Source: JBKHXF01 sp046566145
GTDB taxonomy: Bacteria; Actinomycetota; Nitriliruptoria; Nitriliruptorales; Nitriliruptoraceae
Assembly: GCA_046566145.1 (NCBI GenBank)
Contig: JBKHXF010000003.1
Span: 1 to 64,000 of the forward strand
DNA length: 64,000 nt
Direction of reading: 5' to 3'
In this document: one piece after another, positions 34,436 through 43,279 of the stretch
Numbering within the stretch: the stretch's first letter is position 1
Layout: every line of letters begins with the position of its first letter
The notes under the pieces: generated by a model
Databases searched by the model: none
The model's input: the letters and a program-made list of their open reading frames with translations, nothing else
Told to the model about the DNA's origin: nothing
Position numbers and translations under genes: made by a program

Positions 34436-35011
34436 GTGGACGTCGCCGCCGACGGGACCGTCGACCTCGCCGTCGCGGTGGTCAACCTGCTGACCCCGGG
34501 ACGTGCGCACGGCCGGGCCCACGAGGTGCCCGCCGGCGCGGACCGCCGCGTGGCCGTGGTGTCGCTCCTCGCCGACCGCCCCAACCGCGCCCGCCAGTGG
34601 GCGACCGCCGACCACGCGGAGCTCGACCGGCTCGAGGCGGCCGCCGGCGCGCTGCGACGGGTGTTCGAGCTCGCGTCGCAGGGGGACGTGGACGCGGCTG
34701 CCGACGCGCTCAACGGGCTGATGCGCAGCGCCGACGCCCGGCCCCAGCTCACCTCCCACGACGGGCAGCCGTGGCACCTGCACCTGCACCCGGAGGCGGC
34801 GGCGCCCAGCGACGGCGTCGTCGCGCAGGTCGCGACGGCCCTGGCGTGGACGGTCGCCGGCGGCGGAGCCGACCGGCTGGGGATCTGCACCGCGAGCGCG
34901 TGCGACCGCGTCTACGTCGACGCCTCCCGCAACGCCTCCCGCCGCTTCTGCTCCGCGGCCTGCCAGAACCGCACGAAGGCCGCGGCGTTCCGAGCGCGGC
35001 GCTCCGGCTGA
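34436..35011 (+). CDS. CGNR zinc-finger (ABATE domain) protein
   Basis: This is a 191-residue probable transcription factor with an N-terminal ABATE-like alpha-helical ligand-binding domain and a C-terminal CGNR zinc finger: CTASACDRVYVDASRNASRRFCSAACQNR. The four cysteines and the N-x-x-R-R-F-C pattern identify it. GTG 34436 begins 1 nt after the glpD stop, so it may sense a metabolite linked to glycerol 3-phosphate use, but the regulon is unknown. GTG 34403 inside glpD is an alternative start. Confidence 0.85.
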   Translation: MDVAADGTVDLAVAVVNLLTPGRAHGRAHEVPAGADRRVAVVSLLADRPNRARQWATADHAELDRLEAAAGALRRVFELASQGDVDAAADALNGLMRSADARPQLTSHDGQPWHLHLHPEAAAPSDGVVAQVATALAWTVAGGGADRLGICTASACDRVYVDASRNASRRFCSAACQNRTKAAAFRARRSG

Positions 35012-35067
35012 ACCGCTCGCCCGACGTCGGGGTGGCCAGCGGACCTCGACCGCCGCCGCCGGACGGC

Positions 35068-35073
35068 TAGGTT
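35068..35073 (+). promoter_or_regulatory. -10 hexamer TAGGTT upstream of the antiporter gene
   Basis: TAGGTT ends 11 nt before the in-frame GTG at 35085 and 53 nt before GTG 35127. If 35085 is used the transcript is almost leaderless. Confidence 0.45.
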
Positions 35074-35126
35074 CCGCACCCCTCGTGCCCGTGCACGCCC
35101 GTGCCCTCCGCCAGGACGCGCCCCAC

Positions 35127-37070
35127 GTGACGCTGCCGCTCTCCGACCCCGCCGCCGTCTTCGGGCTGCTGTTCCTCGCGATCCTGCTCGCCCCGATCCT
35201 CGCCGAGCGCGCCCGCGTCCCCGGCATCATCGGCCTGATCGTGGCCGGCATCGTCCTCGGACCCGACGGGGCCGGCCTGCTCGCCCGCGACGGGACCATC
35301 GCCACGCTCGGCGGCGTCGGCCTGCTCTACCTGATGTTCGTCGGGGGCCTCGACCTCGACCTCGAGGGCTTCCGCCAGCACCGACGCGACTCCATCGTCT
35401 TCGGGGTCGCGACGTTCGTGATCCCGATGGTCGTCGGGACGGCCGCCGCCCTGTGGGTCGACCTCGAGATCATCGCCGCGCTGATCATCGCGAGCGCGTT
35501 CACCTCGCACACGCTGCTCACGCTGCCGCTCGTGCAGCGTCTCGGGCTCACCCGCAACCGCGCCGTGACGGCGACGCTCGGGGCGACCCTGCTGTCCACG
35601 GTGGCGGCCCTGCTGGTCCTGGCGGTCGCGGCGGCGGCCAGCGGTGACGTCGGCTGGACGTTCTGGCTGCTCTTCCCCCTCGGGATCGTCGCGTTCCTCG
35701 GCCTGACCATGGCCGCGCTGCCGCGGTTGACCCGCTGGTTCTTCGCCGGGCTCGGGCAGGACCGTTCGGTCCGCCTGTCGTTCGTGATGGTCGCGCTGTT
35801 CGCCGCCTCACTCCTCGCGGACGCGGTGCGCATCGAGGCGATCGTCGGCGCGTTCCTCGCGGGCCTCGCGCTGAACCGGTTCGTCCCCGGCGGGACCCGC
35901 GTCGACGAGCGGATCCACTTCCTCGGCGACACCATCTTCGTGCCGCTGTTCCTGATCTCCACCGGCATGCTCATCGACCCGGTCGTGCTGGTGACCGACC
36001 CGGAGGTGCTGCGCACCGGCGCGGTCCTGGCCGCCGGCGCGGTCGGCGGCAAGGCGCTCGCCGCCGGCGTGACCGCGAAGCTCCTCGGTTTCTCCAACGC
36101 CGAGCTGGGGCTGACCTTCTCGCTGTCGGTGGGACAGGCCGCCGGCGCGCTGGCCGCGGCCATCGTCGCGGAGGACCTCGGGCTGATCGGCCAGACGACC
36201 GTCAACGCGGTCGTGCTCGTCATCCTCGTCACCGCGCTGGTGGCCTCCTGGACCGGCGCCCGGTTCGCCCCCCGGGTCCCGGTGCCCTCGACCCGCTCGA
36301 CGGCGCTCGGCAGGACCATCGTCGTCCCGGTGGCCAACCCACGGACCTCGGCCTCGCTGGTGAAGATCGCGGCGCTCGTCGCCGGGCCCGACCAGGGCAC
36401 GGTGGTCCCGGTCAACGTCCTCGGGTTCGACGCCTCGCAGGACCAGGTGCAGTCCCACCGCCGCATCGCCGAGGACGGGGAGCAGGTCGCGCTGCGCAAC
36501 GGCGCCGAGGCCCGCTCGGTCGTGCGCATCGACGCGTCCCCGACTGCCGGCGTGCTGCACACCGCGGTCGAGGAGGGCGCGACCGCCATGCTCGTCGGCT
36601 GGAAGGGCTACGCGAACCGTCGCGAGGGGTTCTTCGGGTCCATCATCGACGCGATCGTCTCCCGCTCGCCGGTGCCGCTGCTGGTCTGCCACCCCGGCAC
36701 CGACGAGTCGGTTCGCCGCATCGTGCTGTCGGTCACCCACCACGACCTGTCGCCGGCCGGACGGCGCGGGCTCCGGCTGGCGGTCGAGGTCGCCACGCGG
36801 ATGGCCACCCAGGCCGAGGCGCCCCTGATGGTCCTGACCGAGTCGCAGGACGTCGACGTCGTCCTGCAGGCGCTGCCGGAGGACCGACGCGACCGCACCA
36901 CGATCGAGTCGGACGACCGTCGCCAGCCGATCGCGCTGCGGCACCACACGACGGAGGGCGACGTCGTGGTCATCGGCGTCCCCCCGACGTCGGGCCGCCT
37001 CGACAACCGCGCCGTGCGGGTCGGCAAGGCCGTCGGCGACCGCACCGTCGTGATCGCCGTGCCGCGCTGA
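35127..37070 (+). CDS. CPA2-type cation:proton antiporter with C-terminal UspA-like region
   Basis: This is a 647-residue membrane transporter (from GTG 35127; GTG 35085 is possible). Residues 1-390 contain about twelve hydrophobic helices of the Na+/H+ exchanger (KefB-like) fold, starting LLAPILAERARVPGIIGLIVAGIVLGP. Residues 400-645 are soluble, with a GRTIVVPVANPRTSASLVKIAALV segment and a second repeat after LLVCHPGTDESVRRIVLSV that resembles tandem universal-stress-protein domains without a clear ATP-binding GxxGxxxxS motif. It probably exchanges K+ or Na+ for H+ under regulation by the cytoplasmic part. Confidence 0.88.
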   Translation: MTLPLSDPAAVFGLLFLAILLAPILAERARVPGIIGLIVAGIVLGPDGAGLLARDGTIATLGGVGLLYLMFVGGLDLDLEGFRQHRRDSIVFGVATFVIPMVVGTAAALWVDLEIIAALIIASAFTSHTLLTLPLVQRLGLTRNRAVTATLGATLLSTVAALLVLAVAAAASGDVGWTFWLLFPLGIVAFLGLTMAALPRLTRWFFAGLGQDRSVRLSFVMVALFAASLLADAVRIEAIVGAFLAGLALNRFVPGGTRVDERIHFLGDTIFVPLFLISTGMLIDPVVLVTDPEVLRTGAVLAAGAVGGKALAAGVTAKLLGFSNAELGLTFSLSVGQAAGALAAAIVAEDLGLIGQTTVNAVVLVILVTALVASWTGARFAPRVPVPSTRSTALGRTIVVPVANPRTSASLVKIAALVAGPDQGTVVPVNVLGFDASQDQVQSHRRIAEDGEQVALRNGAEARSVVRIDASPTAGVLHTAVEEGATAMLVGWKGYANRREGFFGSIIDAIVSRSPVPLLVCHPGTDESVRRIVLSVTHHDLSPAGRRGLRLAVEVATRMATQAEAPLMVLTESQDVDVVLQALPEDRRDRTTIESDDRRQPIALRHHTTEGDVVVIGVPPTSGRLDNRAVRVGKAVGDRTVVIAVPR

Positions 37071-37100
37071 CCCGCCGGCGGTCGCACCACCCCCCGCCGG

Positions 37101-37106
37101 TACCCT
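37101..37106 (+). promoter_or_regulatory. -10 hexamer TACCCT placing the SURF1 transcript start at the GTG codon
   Basis: TACCCT ends 7 nt before the GTG at 37114, so the predicted transcription start coincides with the start codon (leaderless mRNA). Confidence 0.6.
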
Positions 37107-37113
37107 GCGCGCC

Positions 37114-37938
37114 GTGACGACCTCCCCCGCCGCGCCTCCCCCGCCCTCCGCGGACCGTCCCGTCGGTGCCCGACGGCTGTGGTCGCCGCGGATGCTGCTC
37201 TCGCACGTCCTGGTCCTCGCCGTCGTCGTGACGATGCTGTCGCTGGGCCAGTGGCAGCTGCGGCGGCTGGCCGAGGTGCGCGGCATCAACCAGACGCTCG
37301 CGGCCCGCATCGACGCCGACCCGGTCGGTCTCGACGTGCTCGACGGGCTGGCGCTGGGCGACACCGGGCCGATCGCGGAGCTCGAGTTTCGCCGGGTCGA
37401 GGTCACCGGCACCTTCCGAGCCGAGGACGAGGTCCTGCAGCGGGGTCGGCCGCGCAACGGCCAGCCCGGCTTCCACGTCCTGACCCCGCTCGACACCCCC
37501 GACGGCACCGTCCTCGTCCGCCGTGGCTGGGTGCCGGACGACCTCGACACCCCGGACGTGCCCGAGACCGCGCCGCCGGCCGGCGAGGTCACCATCTCGG
37601 GGTTCCTGGAGCGCTCCATCCCCCAGCCCACGGGCCCGCTGTCGCAGACCGACCCCGAGGACGGGCGGCTCGAGCGGGTCTTCCACGCCGACGTCTCCCG
37701 CATCGACGAGCAGGTCGACGGCGACCTGCTGCCGATGCTGGTCCACCTCGAGGAGCAGCGGCCGGCGCAGGCCGCCCTGCCGCTGCCGGCGGAGCGGCCC
37801 GGCTTCGACGAGGGCACGCACCTCAGCTACGCGGTGCAGTGGTTCATCTTCGCGACGATCGCGACGGTCGCCTACCTCGCGTGGCTCCGCCGGCGGCTGA
37901 CGAGGTCGACCGCGGCGGGCACGACCTCCCCGTCGTAG
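37114..37938 (+). CDS. SURF1 family cytochrome c oxidase assembly protein
   Basis: This is a 274-residue membrane protein with two terminal transmembrane helices (LLSHVLVLAVVVTMLSLGQWQL and AVQWFIFATIATVAYLAWL) and an outer domain between. Family signatures are LGQWQLRRL, FRRVEVTGTF, GFHVLTPLDTPDGTVLVRRGWVP and HLSYAVQWF. It aids haem a insertion into cytochrome oxidase. The promoter hexamer TACCCT is seven nucleotides upstream of GTG. Its last 67 bp overlap the 3' end of the convergent helicase gene. Confidence 0.92.
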   Translation: MTTSPAAPPPPSADRPVGARRLWSPRMLLSHVLVLAVVVTMLSLGQWQLRRLAEVRGINQTLAARIDADPVGLDVLDGLALGDTGPIAELEFRRVEVTGTFRAEDEVLQRGRPRNGQPGFHVLTPLDTPDGTVLVRRGWVPDDLDTPDVPETAPPAGEVTISGFLERSIPQPTGPLSQTDPEDGRLERVFHADVSRIDEQVDGDLLPMLVHLEEQRPAQAALPLPAERPGFDEGTHLSYAVQWFIFATIATVAYLAWLRRRLTRSTAAGTTSPS

Positions 37939-40721
37939 GCCGAGGGGAACACCTCGACGACGTGCCAGCCCGCGCGGGCCAGCGTGTCCCGCCGGGCGAC
38001 GTGCGCCGCCGGCCCGTCCGGGTGGGGTCGGGTGAGGACCGCCCACGCGTCCTCGCCCGCGCCGAGGCACAGGTCGACCGTCCACGGTCCGACGGGGTAG
38101 CCGGGGCGGACCGGCTCCCCACCCCGTGCGAGCTCGGCCGCGAGCGCGACCGTCCAGCGGTCGTCGGCCACGGCGCCGGCGGGAGGCGCCGGCGGCCGCT
38201 CGGCGTGGTCGAGGTAGGCCCCGAGCAGCCCCCCCGGGTCGCCGGTGAGCGAGGTCACGACGACGACGCGCCGGCGGCCGCGCGTGACCATCACGTTGGC
38301 GAGGTGGGGGTCCTCGACGAAGCGCCGTGACCCCGGCGGCGCGTCGTCGGCCACCGCGAGGCTGACGACGAGGGTGTCGCGCTCCGCGCCCTGGAACTCG
38401 TGGACCGTGCCGACCTTCAGGCCGAGCTCGCGGACACGCTCGAGCGACAGCGCGTCGAGCACCGCGGCCTCCATCGCGTCGGCGTGCGCGCGGAACGGGG
38501 TCACCAGGCCGACGGTGCCGTCGCGGTCCGGCGAGAGGCCCGCCACGACCTCGAGCACCGCCTCGACCTCGGCGCGGTTCACGCCGTCGTCCCCGCGCCG
38601 CGCCCCACCCTCGAAGCGGCCCGCGACCCGGACGACGTCGATGGCGTCGACGGCCTCGACGCGCGGGTGGCGTGTCGCCACGTGCAGCCGTCCGGCGTAG
38701 AACCGGTCGGCGGAGAACTCGATGAGGTGCGGGACCGAGCGGACGTGCTCGTCGAGCCACAGGACCGGCGCGGCGGCCGCCGCGGTGTCGAAGGCGCTGG
38801 CGCGGCGCACGTCGAGCCGGTCGGCGAAGCGTTCGGCGCCGGCCTCCGCGACCGCGTCGCGGGTGCGTGCGTCCGACACGAAGGACACGTGCCGAAGCTG
38901 CCGTGGGTCACCGACCACCAGCGCGCGTCGGGCCCGCAGCAGCGCTGGCGCCGCGGCGACCTGGTCGATCTGGGACGCCTCGTCGAGGATGACGAGGTCG
39001 TCGTAGGCGAGCTCGGCGAGCTGCTGGCGCCGGCGGGCCCGCCCGGCGCGCAGCGCCGTCGCGAGCGATGCGACGGCCCGACGGCCGGCGCGCGACGAGG
39101 GCCCGCGGGTGGTCGCCTGCAGCAGGACGCCGACGGCGTCCCGCTCCTCCGCGCGAGCCCGCGCGACCTCGTCGAACAGCGCGGCCACGTCCGGGCCGCC
39201 GGCGGCGGACGCCCGGGTCGCTGCCCGGCGAGCCCGCGCGACCTCGAGGGCCCGCACGACCGTCGCGTCGTCGACGCCGGGTTCGCGTCGCAGGTCGCGG
39301 TCGAGGGCGCGGGCCGAGCGTCGCCGGTGCAGCGCCGCGAGCGGCCCGCGCCGGTCGTCGTCCCGCAGCCGCGTCCACCGGTGCCACAGCGCGTCGGGGT
39401 CGGCCTCCGGCGAGAACGCGCCCGGCACCGCGGCCACGAGCGGCCCGGCGGTGAGCTCGAGGACGGGGGCGCGGGCCACGAGGTCCTCGCGCTCGAGCAC
39501 GGCGACCACCGCGTCGAGCGCCGCGTCGACGCGGTCCCGCGCCGCGGCGAGGCGGGCCTCGAGGCCGTCGAGCTCGCCGCCGGCGGCGGGCTCGGGGAGC
39601 CCCGCGGCGAGCTCCTCGGCGATGTCGCGACGGCTGACCGAGCCGCCGAACTGCACGGGGGTCGGGCCGGGGACGCGGTCGAGCAGGTCGGCCAGTACGT
39701 CGGCGGCGTGCCCGCTGCGGGTGGCGAGGAGGACCGACTCGCCCCGGGAGACGGCGTCGAGCGCGGCGGCGGCCGCCGTGTGGCTCTTGCCCGTCCCGGG
39801 AGCCCCCGACACCACGGTGACGGCGTTCCGCCGGGCGGTTCGCAGCACCGCTTCCTGCGCCGGAGTGAGCGGCAGCGGCGACACGACCCGCTCGGTCCGA
39901 TCCTGCGCCCGGTCCCCGTCGTCGTCCCCGGTCGGCCCCGATGCGGGGACGGTCCCGTACAGCCGGGCGAGGGCGGTCTCCGCCACCGGCAGCGTCGCCC
40001 AGCGCCGCAGGGTGCTGCCGAGGTCGAGCGCCTGGACGTCGCGGGCGACGTGCAGGGCCCACCCGAGCTGGACCACCAGCCCGTCCCGCCCGGTCCGGTG
40101 CGGGGTCTCGCGCGCGGTCACGATCCCCCCGACGTCGAACCCCGCGGCGCGGGCGGCCGCCAGAACCGGCTCCACCATGCCCATGCGTTCCAGCAGACGA
40201 GCGTCGAGGGCGTCGTCGCGGTTGAGGCGGACCCCGGAGCGACCGAGGCGCTCGACGACGTCGAGCAGCGCCACCTGGAGGGGCTCCGGCAGGTCCGTCG
40301 CGATCGGTCCGGGCTCGAGCGGCCGGCGCTCGAACGTCACGTCCGCCAGCATCGGGATGCGGAGGCCGAACGTCGGTCGGGTGGGGCGTACCACGAGCGG
40401 GGCGTGGACCTCGGTCGGACGCCCGTCGACGAGCGTGCGTCCGGTCACCCACATGGTGCCGAGACGCAGCAGCTGCTCCTCGGCGTGCAGGGTGTCGATG
40501 GCGATCAGGCGCTTGAGCCCGCGCCCCTCGGACGGCACGAGGACCTGCTCGACGAGCGGCTCGCCCATCGCGTCGACCTGCGTCGCGTGGACCTTCAGCT
40601 CCGCTCCGGCCCACACCAGCGGGCCATCCCGGCGCACGTCGAGGGTCGGCCGGCGCGGTCGGTCGGCGAGTGCCCCGAGCGCACGCACGACCGAAGCGGT
40701 GGCGTCGGGGGCGGCGGACAC
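37872..40721 (-). CDS. UPF1-like superfamily 1 DNA/RNA helicase with C-terminal nuclease-like domain
   Basis: This is a 949-residue AAA_11/AAA_12 helicase. After an N-terminal region of about 290 residues, motif I is GAPGTGKS at residues 306-313. Then come a long coiled insert, motif II (LVILDEASQID), motif III (LVVGDPRQLRHV), the EHVRSVPHLIEFS segment, motif V (VGTVHEFQGAERDTLVVSLAV) and motif VI (VMVTRGRRRVVVVTSL). The last 90 residues (RWTVALAAELARGGEPV...VDLCLGAGEDAWAVLTR...RRDTLARAGWHVVEV) resemble the Vsr/DUF559 nuclease fold found fused to such helicases, but the usual E-x-D/K catalytic residues are not evident. GTG 40721 is seven nucleotides after a TAGCGT -10 box. The open frame upstream of GTG 40721 is a shadow of the glutamate dehydrogenase gene. 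Confidence 0.85.
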   Translation of the reverse strand: MSAAPDATASVVRALGALADRPRRPTLDVRRDGPLVWAGAELKVHATQVDAMGEPLVEQVLVPSEGRGLKRLIAIDTLHAEEQLLRLGTMWVTGRTLVDGRPTEVHAPLVVRPTRPTFGLRIPMLADVTFERRPLEPGPIATDLPEPLQVALLDVVERLGRSGVRLNRDDALDARLLERMGMVEPVLAAARAAGFDVGGIVTARETPHRTGRDGLVVQLGWALHVARDVQALDLGSTLRRWATLPVAETALARLYGTVPASGPTGDDDGDRAQDRTERVVSPLPLTPAQEAVLRTARRNAVTVVSGAPGTGKSHTAAAAALDAVSRGESVLLATRSGHAADVLADLLDRVPGPTPVQFGGSVSRRDIAEELAAGLPEPAAGGELDGLEARLAAARDRVDAALDAVVAVLEREDLVARAPVLELTAGPLVAAVPGAFSPEADPDALWHRWTRLRDDDRRGPLAALHRRRSARALDRDLRREPGVDDATVVRALEVARARRAATRASAAGGPDVAALFDEVARARAEERDAVGVLLQATTRGPSSRAGRRAVASLATALRAGRARRRQQLAELAYDDLVILDEASQIDQVAAAPALLRARRALVVGDPRQLRHVSFVSDARTRDAVAEAGAERFADRLDVRRASAFDTAAAAAPVLWLDEHVRSVPHLIEFSADRFYAGRLHVATRHPRVEAVDAIDVVRVAGRFEGGARRGDDGVNRAEVEAVLEVVAGLSPDRDGTVGLVTPFRAHADAMEAAVLDALSLERVRELGLKVGTVHEFQGAERDTLVVSLAVADDAPPGSRRFVEDPHLANVMVTRGRRRVVVVTSLTGDPGGLLGAYLDHAERPPAPPAGAVADDRWTVALAAELARGGEPVRPGYPVGPWTVDLCLGAGEDAWAVLTRPHPDGPAAHVARRDTLARAGWHVVEVFPSAYDGEVVPAAVDLVSRRRSHAR

Positions 40722-40728
40722 GGGAGGG

Positions 40729-40734
40729 ACGCTA
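40729..40734 (-). promoter_or_regulatory. -10 hexamer TAGCGT placing the helicase transcript start at its GTG
   Basis: On the minus strand TAGCGT ends 7 nt before GTG 40721, predicting leaderless transcription of the helicase gene although another same-strand gene ends only 35 nt upstream. Confidence 0.5.
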
Positions 40735-40756
40735 CCCGCCCGTGGTCGCTCGACGG

Positions 40757-42022
40757 TCAGTCGCCCGACGTACCGTTGCGGAAGGTCGCCTGGTTGCCCT
40801 TGGCGTCGACCGCCTCGGCGATGCGGCACAGCGCGTGGACGTACGCGGCGGTGCGGATGTCGACCCCGAGCTCCTCGGCCCGGTCGGCGATCGCGCGGGT
40901 CTCGGTGACCATCCGGTCGCACAGCCGGCGCTCGACCTCCTCCGCGGTCCACGTCAGGCCCGAGCGGTTCTGGCACCACTCGAAGTAGGACACGGTCACG
41001 CCGCCGGCGTTGGTCAGGATGTCGGGCACGACGATCACCCCGGCGTCGTCGAGCAGGTCGTCGGCGTCGGGGGACACGGGGCCGTTCGCGACCTCGTACA
41101 CGACCTTCGCGCGGACGTCGCCGGCGTTCTCCGCGGTGATGGCGTCCTCGAGCGCGGCGGGGACGAGGACGTCGCAGTCGACACCGAGCACGACGTCGCG
41201 ATCGCCGGTCTCCCCGACGGGTGCGTCGGCGAGGGCACCGGTGTCGTCCTTGTGCTGGCGGAGTTTCGCGACGTCGAGCCCGTCGGGGTCGCAGACCGAA
41301 GCGGACGAGTCCGAGACCGCGACGACCCGCCACCCGGCCTCGGCGAGCATCGACGCGAGCTGGGCCCCGGCGTTGCCGAAGCCCTGGATCGCGACCCTCG
41401 GGGACTCGACGTCCGGCAGCAGCCGCGGGGTCAGCTCCTGGATGACGGCGAGGGCGCCGCGGGCCGTGGCCGACGAGCGGCCGGCGATCCCACCGAGGGC
41501 GAGCGGCTTGCCGGTGAGCGCCCCCGGGAAGTGGCCGCGTCGGATGCGGTCGTACTCGTCGCTCATCCAGCCCATGACGAGCTCGTTCGTGGCGACGTCC
41601 GGCGCCGGGATGTCCTTCTCCGGCCCGACGACGTCGGCGACGGCGGCGATGTAGCCCCGGGAGAGCCGCTCGAGCTCGAGCGCCGAGAGCTCCTTCGGGT
41701 CGACCCTGACCCCACCCTTGCCGCCGCCGTAGGGCAGGTCGAGCGCGGCGCACTTGAAGGTCATCCAGAACGCGAGCGTCGTGACCTCGTCGACGTCCAC
41801 CGCCGGGTGGAAGCGGATGCCGCCCTTGGTCGGGCCGCGGGAGTCGTCGAACCGCACCCGGTAGCCCGGGAAGGTCCGCAGGCTCCCGTCGTCCATCCGC
41901 ACCGGGATCGAGACCTTGACGCTCAGCGCCGGTCGCTGCAGCCGCTCGGTGACGTCGGGCGAGACCTCGACGTGCTCGAGGGCGGCCTCGAGCCGGCTGG
42001 TGGCGCGGTCGAAGAGGGACAC
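40757..42022 (-). CDS. Glu/Leu/Phe/Val dehydrogenase family (glutamate dehydrogenase)
   Basis: This is a 421-residue catabolic-type glutamate dehydrogenase that interconverts glutamate and 2-oxoglutarate plus ammonium. The sequence shows GPTKGGIRFHP, the glutamate-binding PYGGGKGGV with the catalytic lysine, DIPAPDVATNELVM, the nucleotide-binding IQGFGNAGA, and VPDILTNAGGVTVSYFEW. Length and the MSLFDRATSRLEAA start fit the hexameric NAD-type family of about 420 residues. GTG 42022 has AGGAG upstream. It is downstream of the lipid-modification genes on the same strand but separated by 168 bp. Confidence 0.93.
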   Translation of the reverse strand: MSLFDRATSRLEAALEHVEVSPDVTERLQRPALSVKVSIPVRMDDGSLRTFPGYRVRFDDSRGPTKGGIRFHPAVDVDEVTTLAFWMTFKCAALDLPYGGGKGGVRVDPKELSALELERLSRGYIAAVADVVGPEKDIPAPDVATNELVMGWMSDEYDRIRRGHFPGALTGKPLALGGIAGRSSATARGALAVIQELTPRLLPDVESPRVAIQGFGNAGAQLASMLAEAGWRVVAVSDSSASVCDPDGLDVAKLRQHKDDTGALADAPVGETGDRDVVLGVDCDVLVPAALEDAITAENAGDVRAKVVYEVANGPVSPDADDLLDDAGVIVVPDILTNAGGVTVSYFEWCQNRSGLTWTAEEVERRLCDRMVTETRAIADRAEELGVDIRTAAYVHALCRIAEAVDAKGNQATFRNGTSGD

Positions 42023-42190
42023 GGTGGCTCCTGGTCGGGCGGGCACGGGCGGCGGGGTGCGCGAGGCGGCAGGCCTGGCCGCCGCGACGCGAGTCTGCAC
42101 CGTCGCGCCGCGGGAGGTCGTGCCCGGACCCGGACGCACGTCCGCCCGGCGCAGGGGGCCGGGCGGACGGGCGGGTGTGCGCTGGTGCGG

Positions 42191-43279
42191 TCAGACGGGC
42201 TTCGCGAAGCGGTAGTGACTGACCCACCACTCGTCGCCACCGTCGAACGCGAACAGCTCGGCGCAGGCCGTGTTGAACACGCGCCAGCGCTGGAACCACG
42301 CCTCGGCGCGGTCGGCCCCGTAGGTGTCGGTGAAGAGCTGCAGGATGCGCTCGCGGTTCGCCCACATCCGGTCGGTCCACGCCTCGAGCGTGCGGGCGTA
42401 GTGCTCACCCGACACGACCCAGTGGTCCTCGATCGTGAGCGACTCGACGGTGTGCAGCAGCAGGTCGTCGGACGGCATCAGGCCGCCGGTGAAGAAGTGC
42501 CGCGCCATCCAGTCGCCCGAGCCTCCCGTGTCGAAGGGGTAGGCCACCTCGCGGTTGGCGAAGATGTGCACGAACAGCTTCCCACCGGGCCGCAGCCACG
42601 ACGCGACCCGGTCGGTCAGCGTGGTGTGGTTGCGCACGTGCTCGAACATCTCGACGCTCACGACACGGTCGAAGCCGCCGGCGACGTGCTCCTGCGTCTC
42701 GTCGGTACCGAAGACGTTCACGTCCCGCGTCACGACGGTGACGTTGTCGAGGCCACGCGCCACCGCCTGCTTCTCGATGAACTGCCGCTGCGTCGCGGAG
42801 TTCGACACGGCGGTGATCCGCGACGACGGGTACTGGGCGGCCATCCAGAGCGTGAGCGAGCCCCAGCCGCAGCCGAGCTCGAGCACGTCCTGGCCGTCGG
42901 TCAGCTCGGCACGCTCGCACGTGAGCCGCAGCATCGCCTCCTCGGCCTGCTGCAGCGTCTGGACCCCGCGGGGCCAGTACGCCGAGGAGTACTTCAGGTG
43001 CGGTCCGAGCATCAGCTCGAAGAACTCGGTCGGGACCTCGTAGTGCTGCTCGTTGGCCTCGTCGGTGTGCACGGCGACGGGCGAGGTGCGCAGGTCGGCG
43101 AACAGGGCGCGCTTGCGGGCGCTGATCGCCTCGGCACCGCCCGCGCGCTCGGCGTCGCGACGCCTGCGCAGCATCAGGCGCATCGAGGCACGCAGCAGCG
43201 GGTCGGGCAGCGCACCCCGGTCGATGACCGCGTCGACCAGGCGGGCGCCGAGCGGTACGTGGGCGGTGGAGCGGCTCAC
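42191..43279 (-). CDS. SAM-dependent methyltransferase, cyclopropane-fatty-acid-synthase family (copy 1)
   Basis: This is a 362-residue CFA-family methyltransferase. The motifs are NEQHYEVPTEFFELMLGPHLKYSSAYW, the SAM-binding ELGCGWGSLTLWMA, FDRVVSVEMFEHVRN and MPSDDLLLH near the C-terminus. It lacks the usual N-terminal lipid-binding extension of E. coli Cfa and is closer to the shorter CFA-like methylases. It overlaps the second CFA gene by 4 nt (GTGA), so the two are co-translated. It may methylate a double bond in phospholipid acyl chains to give methyl-branched or cyclopropane products. Confidence 0.9.
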   Translation of the reverse strand: MSRSTAHVPLGARLVDAVIDRGALPDPLLRASMRLMLRRRRDAERAGGAEAISARKRALFADLRTSPVAVHTDEANEQHYEVPTEFFELMLGPHLKYSSAYWPRGVQTLQQAEEAMLRLTCERAELTDGQDVLELGCGWGSLTLWMAAQYPSSRITAVSNSATQRQFIEKQAVARGLDNVTVVTRDVNVFGTDETQEHVAGGFDRVVSVEMFEHVRNHTTLTDRVASWLRPGGKLFVHIFANREVAYPFDTGGSGDWMARHFFTGGLMPSDDLLLHTVESLTIEDHWVVSGEHYARTLEAWTDRMWANRERILQLFTDTYGADRAEAWFQRWRVFNTACAELFAFDGGDEWWVSHYRFAKPV

